Assembly: GCA_910577285.1 (NCBI GenBank)
Contig: CAJTLO010000002.1
Coordinates: forward strand, 1-64,000
Direction: 5' to 3'
Source: an uncultured Rikenellaceae bacterium
GTDB lineage: Bacteria; Bacteroidota; Bacteroidia; Bacteroidales; Rikenellaceae
DNA length: 64,000 bases
Each line of letters starts with the position of its first letter. Positions within the stretch are counted from its first letter, which is position 1. The notes under the pieces are model-generated. The model saw nothing but the letters and a program-made list of their open reading frames with translations. It was not told the origin of the DNA and ran no database searches. Below, piece after piece: positions 21,696-30,452 of the stretch. Made by a program: the position numbers and the translations under genes.

Positions 21696-22466
21696 TCATG
21701 CTTCGGGATTCAACTCCACCTCGATCTCTTCCACGGCCACGACCGTGTCGTCGAGCGACACCACGATCCCGGCCTGCCCCACCTGGGCGGCATCCATTCT
21801 CAGGGTGTGCCACGTCCGCGGTTCGGTCGTCCCGACGAGCGTCTCGGGAAACGTCACCTCGAAACCGTTGGTCTTCGTGGCCCTACCGCTCAGGAAAAGC
21901 TTCGTTCCGGGCTTGACGTACACGGGAAAGGTCTCCGTCAGCGGCTCGTCGCGCGAACCGACGAAACCCGCCCGGTAGCCCGACGTGGTACGAATATTGA
22001 TGGTAAAATCCGTATAATACTTGTTGAACCACTCCGAAAAGGTGAGGGACACCACGGAGTTGACCAGCGACACCGTCACCGGTTCGGTCACGGTCTTCCG
22101 GGCGACGACGGTAAACGACCGCTCCCCCGTGAAATGGGCTGCCGTAGCCCCCTCGGCCTCCGGATCGCCATAGGAAAACGAAGCGGTATACGTCCCGGCC
22201 GAGAGCAACGGCTGGTCGTAATCCTCCATCGTACCGGAAAGGACCTCGACGCCGTCGTCCCCCGTAATGACGAACCGCAGCGCAGCGATATCGGGGACAT
22301 GTTCCTGCGGCAGCGCCTTCATGTCGGCTCGGGTACCGACCGAAGTCGCCACCATACAGTCGAAACGCACGCTGCCTTCCCCCGCACGCTCGCGGGGTAC
22401 GTTCTCCGAACAGGCGCCGGCAAGCAGCGCCACGGATAAAAATCCGACAGTCAGGTATTTTTTCAT
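21696..22466 (-). CDS. DUF4493 lipoprotein (256 aa)
   Basis: A short single-domain member: signal with SVALLAGAC lipobox (about 19), then SVRFDCMVATSVGTRAD, IAALRFVITGDDG, LSAGTYTASFSYGDPEAEG and a beta-rich remainder ending EEIEVELNPEA. It lacks the extra Ig or PCMD domains of its neighbours, so it could be a minor or capping component if these proteins polymerise; that is speculation from size. It sits 14 bases before the 612-aa gene. Confidence 0.75.
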   Translation of the reverse strand: MKKYLTVGFLSVALLAGACSENVPRERAGEGSVRFDCMVATSVGTRADMKALPQEHVPDIAALRFVITGDDGVEVLSGTMEDYDQPLLSAGTYTASFSYGDPEAEGATAAHFTGERSFTVVARKTVTEPVTVSLVNSVVSLTFSEWFNKYYTDFTINIRTTSGYRAGFVGSRDEPLTETFPVYVKPGTKLFLSGRATKTNGFEVTFPETLVGTTEPRTWHTLRMDAAQVGQAGIVVSLDDTVVAVEEIEVELNPEA

Positions 22467-22486
22467 AACCCGTTACTCTTTTGTTA

Positions 22487-24319
22487 TCAATCTTTTATAG
22501 AAACCTTGATATTGTCGAGATAGACATAGACCGTTTTACCGGTAATGGTCGAGGCCCCCGCATATTCGATGCGGTAGGAGGTCCTCCACGAAAGCCTGTG
22601 GGCACCGGTACACCCGGGCACTTCGATGCCCTCGCGGTGCAGCGGGAGAGCGGTATAGCTGCCGCCCGTACCGGCATCCTCCAACGCCACCACCACGTTT
22701 TCGATTCCGGTGGTATAATCCACAGGGCCCTGGCGGGTATCCGTACCGAACTCATACTGCGAATAGACGACCGCCTGTCCCAGGAAGTTCGTCCCCTTTT
22801 GCGAGGTACCCCCTATATCGAACGACACGTCCAGCGTGACGGTCGCCCCCTCCTTGATCGCCGACAGGGGCGGGGTATCCATACGGCCCCGCTTGTTGTT
22901 GCCCTCGTCCGGATCGGGCTTGATGGCCGAGGAGCTCAGGTAGGCCGATATCATCGCCGCCGTACCCGCCCCCAGACCGAAACGCGACCCCGACCAACCG
23001 GGCAGGTTGTAAGCGTCCAAAGCCACCGTCGAGTCGTTCTGGTCCGTTCCTCCGGCTCGGCCGAAATCCTCCTGAAACAAATACGGAACGGTGAGTCCGA
23101 ACGGAGTGCCCCCCTTCTCGGGGAAGGGAGCCACAGTCCGGCTCTCCGACACGATGGCACGGTCCGATTCGTAGGTAAACGTAAACTCCCCGGCCCTGAG
23201 CAACGCGCCGTTGTCGATCCCGTCGTAGCGGTCGTAATACCAGACTCTGTAACGCTCCGCGCCGTCGGTCCTGAACGAACAGGTATCCGTCCCGTTGCGG
23301 AACTTCGCTCCCTGCGGAGCCTTCACCGTCAGCATCCGCGGCTCCTCGCCCAGATGATTGCCCGTGATGGCGAGCTCCATCCACGTCACCGGCAGCTCCT
23401 GGGGTACGGTCAGGGTAACGGGCGTGATACGCCCCGCCTCCAGCACCTTGTCCATCTCCACCTCCAGCGAAGCGGATTGGTAGCCGTTGGTATCGTAAGC
23501 CGTGAAGCGCACCGTTCCGGAGATTCTGCCCGGACAGAGGAAAAGCCATACGTACTCCCCCTCCGGCGAATCCTCTTCCGATTCGTGCAGCGGCGCCCGG
23601 AGTCGGGCCACCACGGAAGCGCCCCCTTCGGACAACACGGGCGTCCCCGTCGGGTCGGCCATGTCGAGCGTCATCAGCCCCACCACATCGGAAGGAAATT
23701 CCACACGCAGCTTCCCGATCTCCGCTCCCCACAAGTTGCGCCCCTTCGGGATCTGTATACGCATGATATGGCACTGATGGATAAAGTTCATCGAGAGCGC
23801 TTCGCCGCCGGCGGTAAGCGCCTCCCCCCGCACGGGCGAAGCGAGCATGAAGTCGAAATTGTCCCTGTAACCGCGATACCGGCCCGATTGCTCGGAGGGC
23901 AGTCGCCAGGTCACGCGCGTGCCGTCCACCCCCTCGGGCAAAGGATAGGCGCCGTAATAGATATATTCGCCCTCCTCCATGGGGGTTATCTCCGCCGTAA
24001 AAAGCGCCTGATCGGGATAGGGCATGTAACATCCGAACGTACGGCCGGTCGGCTGATCGACGCTGCCCGCCGGACGGCTATAGACGCCTATCCGGTCCTC
24101 CTCCGACCAGAAGCACCTGTCCAATTCCGCACCGCCGATAAAAGTACGGGAAGAAGGTCCCGTCACCTCCTCCTGCGAAGCACGCACATACACGGTCGTC
24201 GCGGCAGACGTTTCGCGTCCTCCTTCCTGCGGAGAACATGCGACGGCAAAGCACCCCCACAGGAGTGCCGCCAGCGCGGGAGCTAACAAGTTCCGTTTTG
24301 ATTTCCTGTACATTAGCAT
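22487..24319 (-). CDS. Fimbrillin-like surface lipoprotein (610 aa)
   Basis: First gene of the operon. The lipobox is in LLWGCFAVAC (about 28). The N-terminal ~270 residues resemble fimbrillin/Mfa-like proteins (TFIGGAELDRCFWSEEDRIG, YIYYGAYPLPEGVDG, DFMLASP, FIHQCHIMRIQIPK, VTPVTL-like end). The C-terminal half is a second beta domain (YLFQEDFGRAGG, DTPPLSAIKEGATVTLDVSF, YVYLDNIKVSI). GAGGAGG precedes the ATG. A TAACTTTG box with a perfect palindrome lies about 70 bases upstream. Fimbrillin folds form pili or surface adhesins in Bacteroidales. Confidence 0.75.
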   Translation of the reverse strand: MLMYRKSKRNLLAPALAALLWGCFAVACSPQEGGRETSAATTVYVRASQEEVTGPSSRTFIGGAELDRCFWSEEDRIGVYSRPAGSVDQPTGRTFGCYMPYPDQALFTAEITPMEEGEYIYYGAYPLPEGVDGTRVTWRLPSEQSGRYRGYRDNFDFMLASPVRGEALTAGGEALSMNFIHQCHIMRIQIPKGRNLWGAEIGKLRVEFPSDVVGLMTLDMADPTGTPVLSEGGASVVARLRAPLHESEEDSPEGEYVWLFLCPGRISGTVRFTAYDTNGYQSASLEVEMDKVLEAGRITPVTLTVPQELPVTWMELAITGNHLGEEPRMLTVKAPQGAKFRNGTDTCSFRTDGAERYRVWYYDRYDGIDNGALLRAGEFTFTYESDRAIVSESRTVAPFPEKGGTPFGLTVPYLFQEDFGRAGGTDQNDSTVALDAYNLPGWSGSRFGLGAGTAAMISAYLSSSAIKPDPDEGNNKRGRMDTPPLSAIKEGATVTLDVSFDIGGTSQKGTNFLGQAVVYSQYEFGTDTRQGPVDYTTGIENVVVALEDAGTGGSYTALPLHREGIEVPGCTGAHRLSWRTSYRIEYAGASTITGKTVYVYLDNIKVSIKD

Positions 24320-24387
24320 CGTTTCCCTCCTCTAATGCCGGGCCGAACAAGGGGTCCGACAGGTTTTCCACGAATTAATATAATCGA

Positions 24388-24424
24388 CAAAGTTAAAAAA
24401 AAGCGCCCGAAATTGATATCAATT
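24388..24424 (-). promoter_or_regulatory. Promoter of the lipoprotein operon with palindromic operator candidate
   Basis: On the minus strand TAACTTTG (24395-24388) fits TAnnTTTG, about 70 bases before the ATG at 24319. A perfect 14-base palindrome AATTGATATCAATT (24411-24424) lies 15 bases upstream, on the -33 region, where a dimeric regulator could bind. Confidence 0.6.
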
Positions 24425-24581
24425 ATTAAATATCATCCGTCCGATGGCAGCGAAACAATAACAGAAAGCAGAACGTAGTCGTTACGAATCAGGCGTTTCA
24501 CGAAAGAAAAAACGCGTCCGACCATCCCGGACATCCTCCTTTTCGCACCGCGGCGCAGCAGCAACGGCTCCGGACGATCCG

Positions 24582-25568
24582 TTACCGCAACGGACTTTTC
24601 CCCGACCGCGGAGCGGCATCTCCGGAAGCGGAGCCTCCGGAAGCCTCTCTCCCGGAACGGGTCCGCCCGGCCCCGTCGAGCACCGACCAGCTCACCGCCG
24701 CCACGACGAACGCCATCCCTGCGACGGTCGCCCACGTAAAATGCTCACCGAAGGCAACCACACCCACAACCATGGCCACCAGCGGCTCCAGCGCCCCGAA
24801 CAGCGCCGTGGTCGTAGGCCCGATATATTTGATCGCCTGCACGAGGGTGATGTTGGAGATGGCCGTAGCGGGCAGGGCGAGTCCCAGCACGCACAGCCAC
24901 ATCCTCCACCCGGCCACCAACCGGATCTCCCCGTCGAAGAGCAGACCGCAGCACCCGAAGAACAGCGCCCCGAAAGCGGTGACATAGAAGGTGAGGGCGG
25001 CGGAGTCGATCCGGGCGGCGCGTGTCTTGCGCACGCCGATCATGTAGCCGCTGTAGCAAATCACCGACAGCGAGGCCGCCACGACGCCCAGCACCCCGTT
25101 CCGGCCGCCGGAAACGAGGTCGTCGGCCGAGAGCAGCACCGCCCCTGCGAGCGACACCACGATGGCGGCGACGGTTTTCCACGAAACCCGCTCCCGAAAA
25201 AAGAGAGCCATCCCCGCCGCCGTGGCGAGCGGGTAGAGAAAATGGATGGAGGAGGCCACACCGGTGGCGATGTTCTGATAGGCGATCACAAGGCTCAACG
25301 AGGTCATCGCCCGCGCGACTCCCAACAGACAGATCGTCCCCGCGTCGCGCAGCCCGATGCGGAAATTCTGACGGGCGAGAAGTCCGAAACCGCCGAGCGC
25401 CAACGCCGCCACGCCCCAGCGGTAGAACAGCACCTCGAACGACGACAGTCCGCCGCCGATCAGCATGAGGGTGAAAAACGGCGCAAAGCCGAATGTAGAT
25501 GACGAGAGAAGTGCATAAACAATCCCCCTGAACCGGTCCGTGTATCCCGTCTTGCCGCATGTTTCCAT
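24582..25568 (-). CDS. EamA/DMT family membrane transporter
   Basis: A 328-aa protein with ten hydrophobic helices in two EamA repeats, each with the family pattern: helix 1 ALLSSSTFGFAPFFTLMLIGG, first repeat ending LAGAVLLSADDL, second ending GMAFVVAAVSWSVL. The start at 25568 (METCGKTGYTDRF) is preferred because the upstream frame is low-complexity. The family exports amino acids or other metabolites; the substrate is unknown. The C-terminal ~30 residues form a charged tail. It stands alone between the lipoprotein operon and the RND system. Confidence 0.8.
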   Translation of the reverse strand: METCGKTGYTDRFRGIVYALLSSSTFGFAPFFTLMLIGGGLSSFEVLFYRWGVAALALGGFGLLARQNFRIGLRDAGTICLLGVARAMTSLSLVIAYQNIATGVASSIHFLYPLATAAGMALFFRERVSWKTVAAIVVSLAGAVLLSADDLVSGGRNGVLGVVAASLSVICYSGYMIGVRKTRAARIDSAALTFYVTAFGALFFGCCGLLFDGEIRLVAGWRMWLCVLGLALPATAISNITLVQAIKYIGPTTTALFGALEPLVAMVVGVVAFGEHFTWATVAGMAFVVAAVSWSVLDGAGRTRSGREASGGSASGDAAPRSGKSPLR

Positions 25569-26129
25569 AACGGCAGCAAAGATAGGCCGGTTTTTCCGAA
25601 ATCGTTCCCGCCCCCTGCCGGGGAAGGCTCCACCCCTCTCCGCACGTCTGCCGTTCCCTACCCCCGTCCGAACGAACCGGAGCAGCGGGAGCAGCGGCCG
25701 GAACGCTCTCTTTTTCCGCACGACGGAACCCTTCGCATCGAGGGAGCAGGAATCCCGGCCAAACGTCTACGCACGCAACCGGCTCTTCAGGAAGAAGAAA
25801 CGACCGCGACAGCGCCGCCGCGACAAATCGGGGAAGTTTCGACAACCGCAAGCCCCCGCCCGCCGTTCCACATGCAGTACTTTCTACAAGGACAACCTGC
25901 TCCGGACACCGCCGCAAGCCCCCTTCCGAACCCTCAAAAAAACAATTTCCGAAACGGCAATACGGTACAATTACGCCCCGATTCCGATTATCTGCTTTCC
26001 CGAATCGCTTCGCAACCGCCCACCGGCCCTGCGGGACGACAGGCACTTTCGTGTTTCAGCGAATATATTTCATATATTTGTTGTGTTTTAAAATCCGAAT
26101 CGGAGATCGCGATCTCCGGCAACATACAA
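25569..26129. other. Intergenic region ahead of RND operon
   Basis: No convincing gene in 560 bases. The left part is GC-rich; the right end is AT-rich and holds the canonical rightward box TATATTTG at 26073-26080. Confidence 0.5.
26073..26080 (+). promoter_or_regulatory. Promoter -7 box of RND efflux operon
   Basis: Perfect TATATTTG, 50 bases upstream of the adaptor gene's ATG at 26130. It is the only consensus box seen in the upstream spacer. Confidence 0.65.
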
Positions 26130-27344
26130 ATGTGCCCGACCATGGGAAAGAAGGACAAAAGAAAATTCAAGCCCACCAAACGCCAGCTCATTGCGGGAAT
26201 CGTCGTGCTGGCCGCAGTGGCGACAGCGCTCTATTTTATCTTCCGCCAACGGCCCCAGCCGGAAGTCTACCCGACCGTGGTGGTGGAAACCGTAGCCACC
26301 GAAAACGTGGAGATCTACGGCGAATACGTAGGCCGCATCCGTGCGCAGCAGTTCGTCGAGATACGCGCCCGCGTCGAGGGCTACCTCGAAAAGATGCTTT
26401 TCGAGGAGGGTACTTATATTAATAAGGACCAGGTGCTCTTCGTCATCGACCCGAAGCTCTACAAGGCCCGCGCAGACGGCGCCCGTGCCCAACTGCAGAA
26501 AGACAAGGCCCTCGAGCTGAAAGCGAAACGCGACCTGGAGCGCATCCGTCCGCTTTTCGAGCAGAATGCGGCGAGCCAGCTCGACCTGGACAACGCCATC
26601 GCCTCCTACGAAAGCGCCGTATCGGCGGTGATCATGAGCGAGGCCGACCTGGCACAGGCGGAACTGGCCTTGGGCTACACCACGGTCCGCTCGCCCATCG
26701 CCGGTTACATCAGCGAACGCAACGTCGACATCGGAACGCTCGTCGGTCCGGGGGGCAAATCGCTCCTGGCCACCATCGTCAAGAGCGATACCGTGCGCGT
26801 GGACTTCAGCATGACCGCGCTCGACTACCTCAAGAGCAAGGAGCGCAACGTAAATCTGGGACATCAGGACCCCACGCGCGGCTGGAACCCCTACATCACC
26901 GTGACGCTGGCCGACGACTCGGTCTATCCCTACCAGGGCTTGGTGGATTTCGCCGACCCGCAGGTGGACCCGCAGACGGGCACCTTCTCGGTCCGGGCGG
27001 AGATGCCCAACCCCGACCACGTGCTGCTTCCCGGCCAGTTCACCAAGGTGAGACTGTTGCTCGACGTGCATGAAGGAGCGGTGGTCGTCCCCTCGAAAGC
27101 GGTCATCATCGAGAAGGGCGGCGCCTACATCTTCGTCATCCGCCCCGACGACGTGGCCGAAAGGCGCTTCATCGAGCTCGGTCCCGAAACCGACAACAAG
27201 ATGATCGTGGAACGCGGACTCATCCCCGGCGAGCGGATCGTCGTGGAGGGATACCACAAGCTGATGCCCGGCATGAAGGTAGAGATCGTAGAACCCGCCA
27301 CGGCTCCCTCCGCAGCCGATACGGACAACGATACGGAGGAGTAG
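26130..27344 (+). CDS. RND efflux periplasmic adaptor (AcrA/MexA-like)
   Basis: A 404-aa adaptor. The start at 26130 (MCPTMGKKDKRK) is chosen; an internal ATG at 26142 is equally possible, and the longer frame crosses the promoter. One N-terminal membrane helix (LIAGIVVLAAVATALYFIF) is followed by the barrel-sandwich half YGEYVGRIRAQQFVEIRARV, a helical hairpin (about 110-170), the other lipoyl half LALGYTTVRSPIAGYISERN, a beta-barrel and a membrane-proximal domain. It links the pump to the outer-membrane channel. It is first in a three-gene operon. Confidence 0.9.
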   Translation: MCPTMGKKDKRKFKPTKRQLIAGIVVLAAVATALYFIFRQRPQPEVYPTVVVETVATENVEIYGEYVGRIRAQQFVEIRARVEGYLEKMLFEEGTYINKDQVLFVIDPKLYKARADGARAQLQKDKALELKAKRDLERIRPLFEQNAASQLDLDNAIASYESAVSAVIMSEADLAQAELALGYTTVRSPIAGYISERNVDIGTLVGPGGKSLLATIVKSDTVRVDFSMTALDYLKSKERNVNLGHQDPTRGWNPYITVTLADDSVYPYQGLVDFADPQVDPQTGTFSVRAEMPNPDHVLLPGQFTKVRLLLDVHEGAVVVPSKAVIIEKGGAYIFVIRPDDVAERRFIELGPETDNKMIVERGLIPGERIVVEGYHKLMPGMKVEIVEPATAPSAADTDNDTEE

Positions 27345-27347
27345 CCC

Positions 27348-30300
27348 ATGAAAGCCGACTTTTTCATCGACAGGCCCGTCTTCTCGGCGGTCATCTCCAT
27401 CGTGATCGTCATCGTGGGCGTCATCGGCCTTTCGATGCTCCCCATTGACCAATACCCGCAGATCACCCCGCCGACGGTGAAGGTGAGCGCTAGTTATCCC
27501 GGCGCGAGCGCGCTGACCGTGAGCCAGGCGGTAGCCACTCCCATCGAACAGGAGCTCAACGGCACGCCCGGCATGCTCTACATGGAGTCGAGTAGTACGA
27601 ACACCGGCGGCTTCAGCGCGACCGTGACGTTCGACATCTCGGTCAATCCCGACCTGGCGGCCGTGGAGATACAGAACCGCGTGAAGCAGGCCGAAGCCCG
27701 TCTTCCCGCCGAAGTGGTGCAGAACGGCATCAGCGTCGAGAAGCAGGCTTCCAACCAACTGATGACCGTCTGTCTGCTCTCCTCGGCCGACAAGTTCGAC
27801 GAGATATACCTCAGCAACTTCGCCACCCTCAACGTAGTGGATATCCTGCGAAGGGTACCGGGCGTGGGCGGCGTATCGAATGTGGGCAGCCGCTACTACG
27901 CCATGCAGATATGGGTGCGCCCCGACAAACTGGCCAACTTCGGCGTCACGGTACAGGACCTGCAGAACGCCCTCAAGGACCAGAACCGCGAATCGGCCGC
28001 CGGCGTACTCGGCCAGCAGCCCATCGACGGCGCCGACATCTCCATTCCGATCTCCACGCAGGGCCGCCTCTCTTCGGTGGAGGAGTTCGAGAACATCGTG
28101 GTACGCGCCAACCCCAACGGCTCGATCATCCGCCTCAAGGACGTGGCCCGCATATCGCTCGAGGCACAGAGCTACAACACCGAGAGCGGGCTGAACGGCG
28201 GCAACGCGGCGGTGATGAACATACGCCTGCTCCCGGGAGCCAACGCCATGGAGGTCTCGAAGCTCATTCGCAAAGCGATGAAAGAGATCAGCGCCTCCTT
28301 CCCGGAAGGCATCTCCTACCTCATCCCGTTCGACATCACCACCTACATCTCCGAATCCATACACGAAGTGTACAAAGCCCTTTTCGAAGCGCTTTTCCTG
28401 GTGATTCTCATCGTTTTCCTCTCGCTGCAAAGCTGGCGGGCCACCCTCATCCCCATCATCGCCGTCCCCATCTCCCTGATCGGCACCTTCGGAGTGATGC
28501 TCATCTTCGGGTTCTCGCTCAACATGCTGACGCTGCTGGGACTCATCCTGGCCATCGGTATCGTGGTGGACGACGCCATCGTGGTGGTGGAAAACGTCAC
28601 GCGCATCATGGAGGAGAAAAAAATCGGAGCCTACGAAGCGACCAAAGAGGCCATGCAGGGCATCAGCGGAGCGCTCATCACCACCTCCCTCGTACTCTGC
28701 GCCGTGTTCGTACCGGTGAGCTTCCTTTCGGGCATCACCGGCATGCTCTACCGCCAGTTCACCGTCACCATCGTGGCATCGGTGCTCATCTCCACCGTGG
28801 TGGCCCTCACGCTGAGCCCGGCCATGTGCGCCCGCCTGCTCAGACCGGATACGGGCCGCAAGAAAAACATCGTCTTCCGCTACATCAACATCTTCCTCGC
28901 CAAGGGCAACAGGACCTATGAGAAGGCGATCAAGAAGAGTCTGGCGACCCCCAAACGGGTCTTCGCCGGACTGGGCATCGTCGTGATCGGCATCTGGCTG
29001 CTCAACTACGCCGTGCCGGGCAGCTTCCTGCCCGAGGAGGACCAGGGATACTTCACCGTCGAGCTCGAACTGCCCGAAGGGGCCACGTTGCAACGCACGC
29101 GGGAGGTGACCGACCGGGCCATCGCCTACCTGATGTCGCACCCCGACGTCGACTACGTACAGAGCGTCGCCGGCTCCAGCTCGCGGGTGGGTACGAGCCA
29201 GTCGCGCAGCGAAATGACGGTGATCCTCAAACCGTGGAAAGAGCGCCGGAAAGGGAAGCTGGACAAACTCATGGAGGAGGTACGCAACGAACTGTCGCGT
29301 TATCCGGAGGCCAAGGTGGTGCTCCGCACCCCTCCCGTCATTCCGGGACTCGGCACCTCCGGCGGTTTTGAAATGGTGCTGGAGGCAAGGGGCGACGCCA
29401 CGCTCGACGACCTGCGGCGGGCTTCCGACACGCTCCTCTACTACGCCGCGCACAACCGCAGGCTCGATGCGGTCTCCTCGTCGCTGCAACCCGAGATCCC
29501 GCAGCTCTACTTCGACGTGGACCGCGACCAGGTGAAACTGTCGGGCGTCCCGCTGGCCGACGTATTCTCCACCATGAAGACCTTTACCGGTTCGGTCTAC
29601 GTCAACGACTTCAACATGTTCAACCGCATCTACCGCGTCTACATCCAGGCCGAATCGAACTACCGCGCACACCGCGACGACATCAACATGTTCTACGTGC
29701 GCGGTACGGGGGGCGTGATGATCCCGCTCACCGCGCTCGGCACGGCACACTACACCACCGGCCCGGGCGTGATCAAGCGTTTCAACATGTTCAACTCCGC
29801 CACCGTCACCGGCGAAGCGGCGCAGGGCCAGAGCTCCGGACAGGCCATGAAAGCGATCGAGGAGATCGCCCGCGAGAAACTCCCCGACAACATCGGCGTC
29901 GACTGGAGCGGCCTCTCCTACCAGGAGAAGAAGGCCGGCGGCCAGACGGGCTACATTCTCGGTCTGGTCTTCGTGTTCGTATTCCTCTTCCTCGCCGCAC
30001 AGTACGAAAGCTGGACGATCCCGATCGCCATCATGCTCTCGCTGCCGATCGCCGTCCTGGGCGCCTACCTGGGAGTATGGGCATGCGGACTGGAGAACAA
30101 CGCCTATTTCCAGATCGGGCTGGTGATGCTCATGGGATTGGTGGCCAAGAACGCCATCCTCATCGTCGAGTTCGCCCAGACGGAGGTCAAACGCGGCGTG
30201 AACGTCACCACGGCAGCCCTCCGCGCGGCCCGGCTCCGCTTCCGCCCCATCCTCATGACCTCGCTGGCCTTCATCCTGGGCATGGTACCGCTCGTACTGG

Positions 30301-30452
30301 CCAGCGGTCCCGGTTCGTCGAGCAGGCAGGACCTCGGCACGGGCGTATTTTTCGGTATGATCGTCGCCATCATCGTCGGCATCGTACTGGTACCGTTCTT
30401 CTTCGTCATGATAAACAAGTTCACCGACAGGCTTAAAAAGAGGAAGGCATGA
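27348..30452 (+). CDS. RND multidrug efflux pump (AcrB/MexB-like)
   Basis: A 1034-aa inner-membrane transporter of HAE1 type and full length. The start MKADFFIDRPVFSAVISIVIV is typical. The proton-relay aspartates lie in LAIGIVVDDAIVVVENV and the TM10 lysine in LMGLVAKNAILIVEF. Two large periplasmic loops flank TM1-2 and TM7-8. It uses proton flow to expel drugs, bile salts or other amphiphiles. It starts three bases after the adaptor and its stop overlaps the next start (ATGA). Substrates cannot be told from sequence. Confidence 0.95.
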   Translation: MKADFFIDRPVFSAVISIVIVIVGVIGLSMLPIDQYPQITPPTVKVSASYPGASALTVSQAVATPIEQELNGTPGMLYMESSSTNTGGFSATVTFDISVNPDLAAVEIQNRVKQAEARLPAEVVQNGISVEKQASNQLMTVCLLSSADKFDEIYLSNFATLNVVDILRRVPGVGGVSNVGSRYYAMQIWVRPDKLANFGVTVQDLQNALKDQNRESAAGVLGQQPIDGADISIPISTQGRLSSVEEFENIVVRANPNGSIIRLKDVARISLEAQSYNTESGLNGGNAAVMNIRLLPGANAMEVSKLIRKAMKEISASFPEGISYLIPFDITTYISESIHEVYKALFEALFLVILIVFLSLQSWRATLIPIIAVPISLIGTFGVMLIFGFSLNMLTLLGLILAIGIVVDDAIVVVENVTRIMEEKKIGAYEATKEAMQGISGALITTSLVLCAVFVPVSFLSGITGMLYRQFTVTIVASVLISTVVALTLSPAMCARLLRPDTGRKKNIVFRYINIFLAKGNRTYEKAIKKSLATPKRVFAGLGIVVIGIWLLNYAVPGSFLPEEDQGYFTVELELPEGATLQRTREVTDRAIAYLMSHPDVDYVQSVAGSSSRVGTSQSRSEMTVILKPWKERRKGKLDKLMEEVRNELSRYPEAKVVLRTPPVIPGLGTSGGFEMVLEARGDATLDDLRRASDTLLYYAAHNRRLDAVSSSLQPEIPQLYFDVDRDQVKLSGVPLADVFSTMKTFTGSVYVNDFNMFNRIYRVYIQAESNYRAHRDDINMFYVRGTGGVMIPLTALGTAHYTTGPGVIKRFNMFNSATVTGEAAQGQSSGQAMKAIEEIAREKLPDNIGVDWSGLSYQEKKAGGQTGYILGLVFVFVFLFLAAQYESWTIPIAIMLSLPIAVLGAYLGVWACGLENNAYFQIGLVMLMGLVAKNAILIVEFAQTEVKRGVNVTTAALRAARLRFRPILMTSLAFILGMVPLVLASGPGSSSRQDLGTGVFFGMIVAIIVGIVLVPFFFVMINKFTDRLKKRKA

